The notes under the pieces: model-generated | What the model was told of the DNA's origin: nothing | Seen by the model: the letters and a program-made list of their open reading frames with translations, nothing else | Databases searched by the model: none | Program-made: the position numbers and the translations under genes | From: Amyelois transitella | Taxonomy: Eukaryota; Arthropoda; Insecta; Lepidoptera; Pyralidae | Assembly (NCBI RefSeq): GCF_032362555.1 | Contig: NC_083506.1 | Location: forward strand, 2,093,501 to 2,157,500 | Length of the DNA: 64,000 bases | Direction of reading: 5' to 3' | In this document: one piece after another, positions 54,675 through 64,000 of the stretch | Layout of the letters: each line of letters opens with the position of its first letter | Numbering within the stretch: position 1 is the stretch's first letter

Positions 54675-55408
54675 AAGGCTTATGACAGAGTTGAGAGGAA
54701 TGAATTGTGGTCAGCACTTTCTATGCATGGGGTGAGCAGTCTCTTGATACGAGCACTGAAATCCTTATATGAGGACTCGAGAGGATTAAACGGAGCACAC
54801 ACTGAGAGATTTAAGAATGAGAAAGGCGTTAGGTTGTGTTGCGTCACCGTGGCTGTTCAACCTAGGTATTAATGGATAGTTGTTTGACAGATTTGAAAGA
54901 GTCTTTTGGTCATTTGGTCCCGACATTAATGTATAGGAGTGAAAGTTGGGTATGGCAAAAGAAGCACGAAAGCAGAATAAATGCAGTGGAAATGAGAGCG
55001 TTAAGGAGTATGATCGGTGTGAAATTGAGTGACAGGATAAGGAACAGCGTCGTAAGGGAATGTTGTGATGTGAAAGAAGATGTAGTTACAGGAATAGAAA
55101 AGGGTATGTTAAGATGGTTTGGTCATGTAGGAGGATGAATGAAAGCAGGTTGACTAAGCAGATATACAAGGAGAGTGTGGAGGGAAAGGTGGGAGTGGGA
55201 AGGCCTAGACGAACGTATCTTGATCAAATTAAGGACGTCCTGGCAAAGGGTCAGGTCGAGAGTACCCACAACCGCCAAGCTTGCATGAAGACAGTTATGA
55301 ATGTGGATAAAGCGAAGGAAGTATGCAGAGATCGTGGCAAGTGGTAAAATGTAGTCTCTGCCTATCCCTCCGGAAAAGAGGCGTGATTTTATGTATGTGT
55401 GTATGTAC
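54675..55408 (+). mobile_element. RTE LINE copy with internal deletion
   Basis: Begins in the reverse transcriptase (AAGGCTTATGACAGAGTTGA, matching DLEKAYDRV), runs to DSCLTDLKES, then jumps directly to VPTLMYRSESWVW, skipping the YADD region. The C-terminal part LSDRIRNSV..GRPRRTYLDQIKDVL is intact except for a one-base deletion near 55131. It ends AGAGGCGTGATTTTATG plus a short TATG tail. Confidence 0.85.
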
Positions 55409-58368
55409 TGATTAAGATTTATAAAAATAAATGAATATGATTCTATAAAAACAAATGTATTTGATTGCAAACTATTGCAAAAGAGAGCCTGGTATCCCCT
55501 AGAATAACAACTCCGTCACACAAGTTACTACTCTGTCACAATGGTTGTCTCCTGTTAGGAAAATTGTTTTGGTCGTAAATATATTTAGTTATAACTAGTG
55601 CAACATTGGAGGTTTTTTATTTACAATATTTTATGAAATTGCCATCTGTGCAAAACTTATTTATTTGTAAATAATACTAAATTTTAATTTACAGCAAAAA
55701 TTAACTTTATATCAGCAGTAAATGTAACAGAGTGGTATTCCAACATCAATAAAATATATTTATAAATACAAATAAATAATATTATTATGTTTTTTTTAAA
55801 CTTCATTTTGGTTAATTTATGTTTTACAAAAGTAAAAGTTTTTTAACGAACAGCAGTTAATAGAATAAAATAAAAGGTTTCGTGACGGAAATGTAACTTT
55901 TTGAGTCGATTCTCTCTAAAAAGTCATGAAAATCCTACAAAAATCTGTAAACTTCGCGGCCAATAACTTTTTCTGATAGAGTAGAAAGTCGTCTATTAGG
56001 ATATATGTATATGAAGACGTTCATACAATGTAAATATTTTTTCAAAACTGTGCAAATTTTTATTCAAAATGTAGGTTTAAAAGAAGAACGACCCAAATAT
56101 ATGTATTCATAGGTCAATAGGTACGAGGTAGGTGCATATATTTTATAGCTAAATAATACAAAACAAATCTCTCTCAATACTTTTTTTATTTACAAATAAT
56201 TAAAAATATGTGACACGCGTCACTGTAACAAACTATTGTGTAGGTACTTACATAATAATTAGATTAATTGTGGTATTATATTACCAAGTATAAATTTTAC
56301 ATGATATACTTACGAATTACTACCGTAATTCATTTATTATTACATCTAAATTATCTTTATTTTATTTCTAAGGCAAAAGTACGCAAGGCGTAGGTACATT
56401 CTATTTCCATTATTATATAAGTGATGATTTGGTTCTTCATTACCTAAATTGTGATGAATTCAACTTAAAAAAAATACTTTATTTTTTTATTCAAAAAAAG
56501 CTTGATTTATGGATTATTACAAAAATAAGACCTGAATAGAATAAAAGTACACACAAATGTATTTTAAACTGGACCAAGATTCATAACACCAAGAAAATAT
56601 AAATTATATATCTATTAGATTTTTTATTCCTAGTTAAATAATGCAGGTAAAATTTAACTAAGTATGACAGAGATATTGTTTTTAATCCAGTATTTATTTT
56701 TTAATTTTATCAACATTATTGTAAAGGCGTAGAAATAAAAATATTTCGATACTTTAAACAGAACCCGAAAATAAAATTAATATTATCATGTTTGTTATGT
56801 CATTATTTTAAAAATTTTATAATAACATTAACTTTGTGTTAGTGTTATACAAATTATTCGTCCGAATAAGGCATCATATTTTTTTATATTAAAGTGTTGT
56901 GCGCCAAAGACGACGCTATAAGGTAAACGTTTTTATCGCTTTTTAATTTGTGTCACATTTATAGCTTGCTACCTTATTTATACAATACATAGTAAAATAT
57001 ATAATAAAAGTTTTGAAGCCATAAATGCCTTCATTTGTAAAGTTGTTCAAACAATTTAATTACATTGGTTCGGTTAAGTTATTCAAACAATTTTGTCAAC
57101 AATTCCTAAAAAGTAAAAAAACATTACGAAACTATACAGTTAAGAATTCATGTTAAGAAATTACAACATATAGTTATTTACAATTCATATAAAGTATTAT
57201 GCGATTGTTTTTGTTCCTATAAAGACTTGATCATTATTATGTTTATGTTGGTACAAAAAAAGGGCACGGACTAAAAAAATCATTGTTGTCATATAAATTT
57301 AAAACTATCAGAGGTATTATTTTCTAACACTAAAACATAGACTAGTAAAATTTTATTCACTATTACAAATATATTTTGATCTTATATTCGCTTATCACAT
57401 AAAGTAACAAACAACAATATTATCTAAAAAAAGCTACCACTGAGACAAGCACAATATTACTACTATTAATAATAATAATCATTACAGTAATGTAGATAAT
57501 GGCCCTTGCAACTAGATAGTAAAAATCATCAGTAATCGATGACATTATTTATGTAAACATTTAATATTTAGATAAAACTTTAAGTAAAGTTTTATTGCAC
57601 AAAGTTAATGCACAAATTGATTAAAATAAGGAATATATTTTCTTTATCAATTATAATTTATATAAGTGCTTTTTGGTATGTATAGAAATATATCAGCTAG
57701 GGTTGCTATTGAAAAAAAAATGCAATAATTAACCAAATTGTGCCAAAACACTCGGTATTATTTAATTTTGATGTACTTATGTGCTTGTGTGAATTTCTTA
57801 TAGCAGTCGTTCAAGACATTTTTAAAATAATACTTTTAAAAATGAATTTTAATTATGTTATTAACTTATGCAGTCAAACATGGCATTCGAGTCTTGCGAC
57901 GTTGCCACAATTGGCCTTGTTAGCCACGTTCGACATAAACTTATTAACTGTAATTATTTTCGATATTGATAAGTAGTATTTTATTTGTGAGATTGGTTTT
58001 TTCGATATTCAAATTGTTAAAATATCACAAAGGAACCTATCGCAAAAAAAAAACAAATTCCTAAGTAAAGATAAAAAAACTCATTATTTGAATTGACTTA
58101 GCAACTAAAAAAAACAAGTTACTCCTAATTATACACAAAATTTTTAGAATGTATAAAAATGAAAAACATTATGCCATTGAATAGTAACATTTTCTAGATA
58201 TTGCACGTGCAAATATACCTAATTAACGTAAACAAATTTATTTATTCAGTAGTATAGTGTATACCTATTTTATTCCATCACAGATTTCTGTTTATTCTGT
58301 AATAAAAAGAAACATTCATAGAATGCGTACAAAAAGGAAAGATAAATAAAGGGCGAATCGCGCACAGA

Positions 58369-58405
58369 GTTGCCGCAACCGTATTTCTATTACGGCTGCG
58401 GCAAC
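58369..58405. repeat. GC-rich imperfect hairpin
   Basis: GTTGCCGCAACCGTA pairs with TACGGCTGCGGCAAC (one mismatch) around a 7-base loop. It stands out in very AT-rich surroundings. Confidence 0.6.
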
Positions 58406-58656
58406 ACCATTACTATCAATTATTTAATACACGGACACTTGCATTCAATTAGGGTGATTTAACAGATGTTAAAATAAGTCATAGTTCTCCTGCACAGTCA
58501 TTTACAGTAGTATTTTAATAATAAATAAATATATTTGGGGAAAATAACTAAGATTGAAGTAGCCCCAAATAACTTGTAGAATTTTGTTATGAAATACAAA
58601 CTCAACAAAACCAAATTTTGTAAAAAAAATATATCAGGCTATTCAGAAGATTTTCA

Positions 58657-58738
58657 TAATGCCCTGGCCGGGATTCGGACCAGGACCCGGGGCCTTGTGT
58701 GTCACCGGTTACCACTATTACGCCACAATGGCTGTCAA
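58657..58738 (-). repeat. SINE-B, tRNA-like head only
   Basis: ATGCCCTGGCCGGGATTCGG through TTACGCCACAATGGCTGTC is the reverse complement of the SINE-B head. The body is absent. Confidence 0.7.
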
Positions 58739-60948
58739 AATAATAAATTTAAAATCGATGTATCTCACAAGAGATTGCAATACATAGCCATCATAAACGG
58801 ACATCAGATCGAAATTGTACGCGTTTTAGGAATGTTTAACATAAATCATATAATTTATTAGTAAAATCTACTTTTGAATTGAATATTATAGTTTAACTAC
58901 TAATTTTACACGCGACCCAGCCTTAAATTGTATTTTTATTAAAATAATATTTTAATTGAACTAAAGCTGTTCTGCTTATACCATTTTTGATATTATTTTA
59001 TTCATTATATAAATTCTTACCAATAAAATGATAACTAATAAAAATATTTTGTTAAAAACAAAAAGAAGTAAAAAGTTTAAGACACAAAAATCTTTTATGA
59101 AATAAAGCAGCCAGCCATAGTTCGTTGAAGGTATTGTGTTCCATATAAAAAGAGTATATTTAGTTTATTGTAAAAAGTACTAAATAACAGACCATTATCT
59201 AAAATCGAGAATACCATAAACTAAACTTAAATTATTGTGATTATACAATTTATTTATTTATATTTACATGTTTTAATAATATATTTTGTATAAAAACAAA
59301 CAAATCTAATATATCTAATCACTAGCCATATGCTTCTCAAAAATTGAATTATGCTGAATATACACAGACCATTGAAGATTAAAAAATATATATTGAGGAA
59401 TATATTTCAAGTTACGGCTTAAAAACAGCCGTAATTTTGTTAAATTTAATAACCCCGTGTATACTCAACCTATATATTTTGTATATTCGCTATATTCAGT
59501 CCCAGAAATTGTGATTATGTACAAAAAAATGTGATGTTTACGTACTGGCCAGATAAAATTGTTTTTTTTTTCCGACATTATTTACACATTTATTCAATTT
59601 TTTTTTAATTAGTCAGTAGTACCGGTTCTAGAAAATTTTTGATACGGTCATAAGATACCTTCTAAGTTGACCGCACATAACAAAGATAAAAAAATGGTTA
59701 AAAAAGAAGGGACTGGAATTGCAGCAAAGCAGTCAGCCAAAGTATCAAAGAATTTCATGCATTTATCTTAAATGTATACTATACCATATGTTTCGTTTAA
59801 AGAACAATATTGTTGTAAAGTTGAGCAGACATTGCTTACATTTAAGAAACTAGTGTACAAAATGCATAAATATCATAGAAAATGCACAGTTCCGTTTTTT
59901 TTTTCTTCAGTCATAAAATTATTCCAAAGTTATTACGAACACTTTAAACACTGGTTTAAACAATTATTAAATAGAAAATCGTTTATGAAAGAGGGCAGTA
60001 AATTTCATACATATTATTTTTACAATTATAGAAAGATTCATATATAAAATTAATTCATATAATGTCGCACACCAAATACGGTTTAAATATAATATTTAAA
60101 AAAATATATACAAAAATAACATTACAGAATTATTTATTTAGGTGTTGTTCGAGGCAATAAAACGGCCGTACTTTTAAGAAACAGGAGGTAATAAGGCCAA
60201 GCCTTTTGAAAATGAAATTCTGGAATAAAGCCAAATATGTAGTTAGTAAACAGATCGGAAAGAGGTAAAAGTTTAACGCAAATTTTTAAATAGTTCGAAC
60301 AACACTTTTCATAAAAATATGGATTTTTTATTTATTTATTGATTATATGCCATAGTCAAATAAAAAATGCAGACGGAGATTTACTATACGGCAAAATGAA
60401 GCACCAATAATATACAGTAGTATATACATGCCTCACTAACAGTGTGACAGTCGGCCGCCTCTACGTTATAGATGCGTCATAGTTTATTTCACGAAATGTC
60501 AATTTTTCTGTCACTCACACATGCATACAACGCCGCCATTACGATGCTTCACTTATTTTCAATCCACCCTCCGTCCGCCTTTTTTCTACGTCTGTGTTAA
60601 GTGCATCAACAATGTTGTGCTTATGCATTACATATTTAATGAAATATGTTAAAAATAAATTTGTTACAAAAATCCACCTCCTAATAATTTTATTAAGAAT
60701 TTAACCACTTACTGGTACGTTATATTTTAGGCTTGTGATTGTTAAACTGTATTAGCGTCGAGTCTTAATCCACACGTGCGATTAGTAGACTCCGTCCCTC
60801 ATACATTTGGCTTAGATGTCAAATTGATCATCAGTGTCGCGTATTCAGACATACGATTTGTAGCCGCTGTAAGCTACGTGCGATGTCTGATTGGCCAGCG
60901 TTGTGGCGTCATAATTCAGACGTGTGATTGGTAGATGGTGTGCTGACG

Positions 60949-63886
60949 TCAGAGCTGCGTGTCGGAGGGGGGGCGGCGGTGGGGCGCGCGGGGGCCGTCT
61001 GCCGGGTTCATATCGATTCGGCCCGCTTTACTCCATACTAGAAGGTCCATAATGAACGCCAGAAACATGAGGCCCGCTGATAGACCTGATAACAATAAGG
61101 TTATATTTATTTAATTTTCTTTAATTGATAATTAATAATAAATGGGAAAAAATCCCTGTGCTTTCACTTTACAATAGGAGCACTCCATCTCTTTCCCATT
61201 GATCTAGAAAAAGGCAACTAAGGGATAGGCTAGTAACCTATCACTATTGGAATCTTAATTACGCCAATTGAAAAGAAAAAAAACTTGAAGGAAACGTATG
61301 GCTATAAGTGACCTTCTAGTCTTTTCAAGAGTGTTGGCTCTGTCTACCCCGGAAGTAATGAAGACGTGATCGTATGTATGTATCGATAAAACAGTGTCAC
61401 ATAAGGTTAATTTAACCTTAAGCGTAAGAAAACGTTTTTTTGTAGTCAACCTGCCTTGGATTCCGGCTATAGGACTAATTTCGGAGTAATGTACATTATT
61501 TTGAAAACTAACCGATGCTCTTACGGTGCTAGAAAACATCGTGAAGAAACCTGCATATTCAAGCAACTGGATGTGTAACCATGGATCTAATACTGGTTAG
61601 GTTTACCTGCGAAGTTTACGGAGGTCAGATGGTAGTCGCTTCGTGTAAAACTCTGACTCACCCAATCTAGGATCCATGTTCAAAGGCATTCTTCAGGCTC
61701 CTTTATAGAGAGGTGAGAATGCAACCGGGACTAAAGCCAGGCGGAAGAAGTTTTTACTTTTATTATCTTCTTTCTGACGTCCACCGAGCACCTCTCGGAC
61801 AACCAGGTACTCTATATTAAAAAAAAAACGGCCTCTGTGGCGCAGCGGTAGTACGCTTGTCTGTGACACCGGAGGTCCCGGGTTCGAATCCCGGCCAGGG
61901 CATGATGAGAAAAGAACTTTTTCTGATTGGCCTGGGTCTTGGATGTTTATCTATATAAGTATTTATTATAAAATATAGTATCATTGAGTTAGTATCTCGT
62001 AACACAAGTCTCGAACTTACTTCGACGCTAATTCAATCTGTGTAATTTGTCCCGTATATATTAATCCTACTACTATTATAAAGGCGAAAGTTTGTATGGA
62101 TGTTTGTTACTCTTTCACGCAAAAACTACTGAACCGATTACCATGAAATTTGGTATGTAGGTAGCTGAAGACCCAGAATAACACATAGGCTACTTTTTAT
62201 CCCAGAGTTCCCGCGGGATTGATAGGGTTTCCATGCGGACGAAGTCGCGGGCGGCCTCTAGTTTATTTATATATAGTAAATGTTACCTAAGAAGAAGTGC
62301 CTCAGGCTGTGGTTGTCGTAGGAGGCGCAGGCGGCGAGCAGGCCGCAGGCGGCGTCGCGCAGCCGGCACGCCGCGTCCACGGCGGCGCCGAACACGATCG
62401 GGCACGGCACGTTGCCGAACACGCCGATCGCGAACTGGATCACGCCCATCGCCATTGCTTTGTCTGGAACAATTGGATGTGTAACTCTAAGTAACTGTTA
62501 CCTTCTTGGTATACGCCATAGCAACGGTTGCTATGGTTTTGTAGTTAAAAAAAAATAAAAAAATATTGCCGTGTGGTTCCCGGCACCAATAAAAAAAAGA
62601 ATAGGACCACTCCATCTCGTTCCCATGGATGACGTAAAAGGCGACTAAGGAATAGGCTTATGAACTTGGAATTCTTCTTTTAGGCGATGGGCTAGCAACC
62701 CGTCACTATTTGAATCTCAATTCTATCATTAAGCCAAACAGCTGAACGTGGCCTATCAGTCTTTTCAAGACTGTTGGCTCTGTCTACCCCGTAAGGGATA
62801 AAGACGTGATCTTATGTATGTATGTATGTACAAAAATATTTTTATTGTTAAATAGGTATTTATATTTTATATTCAAATATTCAATAATATAGTAATTTTA
62901 AACTGATTATTTCTCTCCTCTTTTCTCCTTCTATCTTCTGTAGGAATAACTAACTTTATAACTTTACTTCCTACATAACATACATATGGTTAATGAAATA
63001 AACGAATTTTTATTTATTTATTTGTATAACTGTTACTTACCCCGCTTGTCGGTGCAGCGTATTATGAGCAGCACGGCGCCCACTTCGCCGCTGGCGTGCA
63101 CGAACATGAGAGCGGCGAAGATCGCTATGAACGCGTATATCTTGTTGCAGGGGCCGCTACATTCGCCAGTGACGGCGAAACCGTCCAGCGCCGCGTCGGA
63201 TATGTCGTATTTTTCTAAACTGAAAGATAAATGAATATATAATCACATTTTATATAAATGTGTATGTTTGTTGTCTCTTCACGTAATCAACCTTATCGAA
63301 TTTTAATTAATTTGTAGTAGTACCAAAGTAAATGTACTAAAGACATCAAGTAATTTGAAAAGATTTTACTAATGAAGTAGACTTCGTGACACTAATGCAG
63401 GCTCGGGTCTACTGTGCCAAGTCAGAACTCGTCCAAGTTAGAACTCGTGAGTCTTAATTTTAACACGTGAACTACGACTACGACCGCACTTCCCTTCCAT
63501 TATTAGTATTTATTATTTTTATGGTTGGAACGCACTGGACATCACCTTAAAGACACGGTAAGCCAATAATTTATATATGTGATGACGTAACATTTACTGA
63601 AACATCAAAAATGTCAACATTGAAGTCAAATAAAAGATACGATTGATTTACTAACGAGATTCAGAGTTAGTTCCTAATACTTTGCTAACCCATCACCTTA
63701 TATAAGATTTATTTTATTTTATTTAAAAAATATAGTAAAATTATTAAAAACTTACGCTTTTATCGCCTTCTCGCCTATTCCACTGCTGTCAATACAAGTA
63801 CAGTTGGAGTATATCCATGTGTTGTTGTCCAACTGCCGACTTTCTGCGCACCCCGCTTGGCACGGAGATAGGTACGTAAGGGCATC
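60949..63886 (-). CDS. Organic anion transporting polypeptide (OATP/SLCO), last four exons, partial
   Basis: Minus-strand exons 63886-63756, 63219-63041, 62463-62287 and 61085-60949 join in frame (phases 2, 1, 1) to 207 residues and a stop. OATPs are plasma-membrane carriers of bulky organic anions, steroids and conjugates with 12 membrane spans. The first exon here (YLSPCQAGC..NNTWIYSNCTC) is the end of the large Cys-rich extracellular loop 5, with two N-glycosylation sites. It is followed by GECSGPCNKIYAFIAIFAAL, a membrane span, then IIRCTDKR. The next exon has KAMAMGVIQFAIGVFGNVPC and GAAVDAACRL, conserved in the family. The last exon holds the final span (GLMFLAFIMDLLVW) and a Pro/Arg-rich cytosolic tail ending DTQL. 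Exons further 5' lie beyond 64,000. Introns are filled with transposons. Confidence 0.9.
61163..61384 (+). repeat. SINE-A in last OATP intron
   Basis: Headless copy from AATAGGAGCACTCCATCTC to GAAGACGTGATCGTATGTAT, with a deleted middle. Confidence 0.75.
61435..61775 (+). repeat. SINE-C in last OATP intron
   Basis: Long body copy: AATGTACATTATTTTGAAAA, ACCGATGCTCTTACGG, ACATCGTGAAGAAACCTGC, GGATCTAATACTGGTTAGG, CGGGACTAAAGCCAGGCGG. The tRNA-like head has decayed. Confidence 0.75.
61831..62063 (+). repeat. SINE-B in last OATP intron
   Basis: Best-preserved copy: head GGCCTCTGTGGCGCAGCGGT, B-box GGGTTCGAATCCCGG, complete body, and end TTTGTCCCGTATATATTA. It directly abuts the Helitron-like element. 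Confidence 0.9.
62065..62261 (+). mobile_element. Helitron-like element in last OATP intron
   Basis: Starts TCCTACTACTATTATAAAGG after an A and ends GCGGGCGGCCTCTAG before a T. It lies 25 bases from the exon boundary at 62287. Confidence 0.65.
62566..62831 (+). repeat. SINE-A in OATP intron, best consensus copy
   Basis: Complete from GCCGTGTGGTTCCCGGCACC to (TATG)n, and nearly identical to the copy at 153-418. The two are probably recent relatives. Confidence 0.85.
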
Positions 63887-63951
63887 CTAAAACAAGGCGA
63901 AAAATATTTTATTGAATTATTTATCCGCCGCATAAACCTCAACTCATTAAC

Positions 63952-64000
63952 ATACATACAAACATACATCACACCTCTTTCCCGGAGAGATAGGAAACAT
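63952..64000 (-). mobile_element. RTE LINE 3' end running off the window
   Basis: (CATA)n, then TCACACCTCTTTCCCGGAGA, is the reverse complement of the RTE 3' terminus. The rest lies beyond 64,000, in an OATP intron. Confidence 0.65.

Larger units (their letters stand above)
55420..60948. other. Long AT-rich, repeat-poor stretch, possibly OATP 3' UTR
   Basis: No splice-supported exon and no SINE-A copy in 5.5 kb; only one SINE-B head (58657-58738) and small hairpins. It lies directly downstream of the OATP stop codon on the minus strand, so part or all may be its 3' untranslated region. The last ~200 bases before the stop are GC-richer. Confidence 0.45.

Noticed and set aside
63775-63972. Minus-strand open frame over an OATP exon
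   Set aside because: It overlaps the OATP exon in a different frame. The frame with the Cys-rich loop and correct phase is the real one.
1-64000. CRISPR array or prokaryotic operon
   Set aside because: Regularly spaced short repeats with unique spacers are absent, and the genes have introns and eukaryotic signals. The repeats are dispersed retroposons.

Overview
The window is animal nuclear DNA, almost certainly from a moth or butterfly (Lepidoptera). The genes are split by GT-AG introns and have TATA boxes and AATAAA signals. The AT-rich intergenic DNA is packed with repeat types I know from lepidopteran genomes: a short retroposon with a (TATG)n tail, two tRNA-derived SINEs, an RTE-clade LINE, Helitron-like elements starting TCCTACTA and ending CTAG, and a mariner. 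I cannot name the species.

Positions 1-51,400 hold a cluster of small secreted, low-complexity protein genes. Almost all have one design: a TATA box, a first exon that is little more than a signal peptide, a phase-1 intron, then an exon rich in Gly, Ala or Ser. The order is: G1 (+, partial, 667-1394) converging with G1' (-, 1602-2398); their tandem duplicates G2 (+, 4969-6381) and G2' (-, 6803-7905); G3 (+, 11699-12687); G4 (+, 13952-16632); a gene-poor repeat-rich stretch; G5 (+, 26062-27467); the glycine-rich G6 (+, 30634-32492) and G7 (+, 37038-39356, two possible last exons); a chymotrypsin-fold serine protease (+, 41278-47145) whose signal-peptide exon resembles that of G7; G8 (+, 48684-49843); and G9 (-, 50959-51372). 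The proteins look like structural components of a secreted material (cuticle, silk, eggshell or adhesive). Which one cannot be read from sequence. The protease may process them or may only be a neighbour.

Positions 52,000-55,400 are a transposon graveyard: a broken coding relic split by a mariner with one premature stop, then an internally deleted RTE copy. From 55,420 to 60,948 lies AT-rich DNA nearly free of the short repeats found elsewhere, probably the 3' UTR of the next gene. Positions 60,949-63,886 (-) hold the last four coding exons of an organic anion transporting polypeptide (OATP/SLCO); its 5' part lies beyond the window.

All exon structures were read by eye from splice sites, phase and homology between neighbours; none is supported by transcripts here. 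Repeat names SINE-A, -B, -C and gene labels G1-G9 are local labels.
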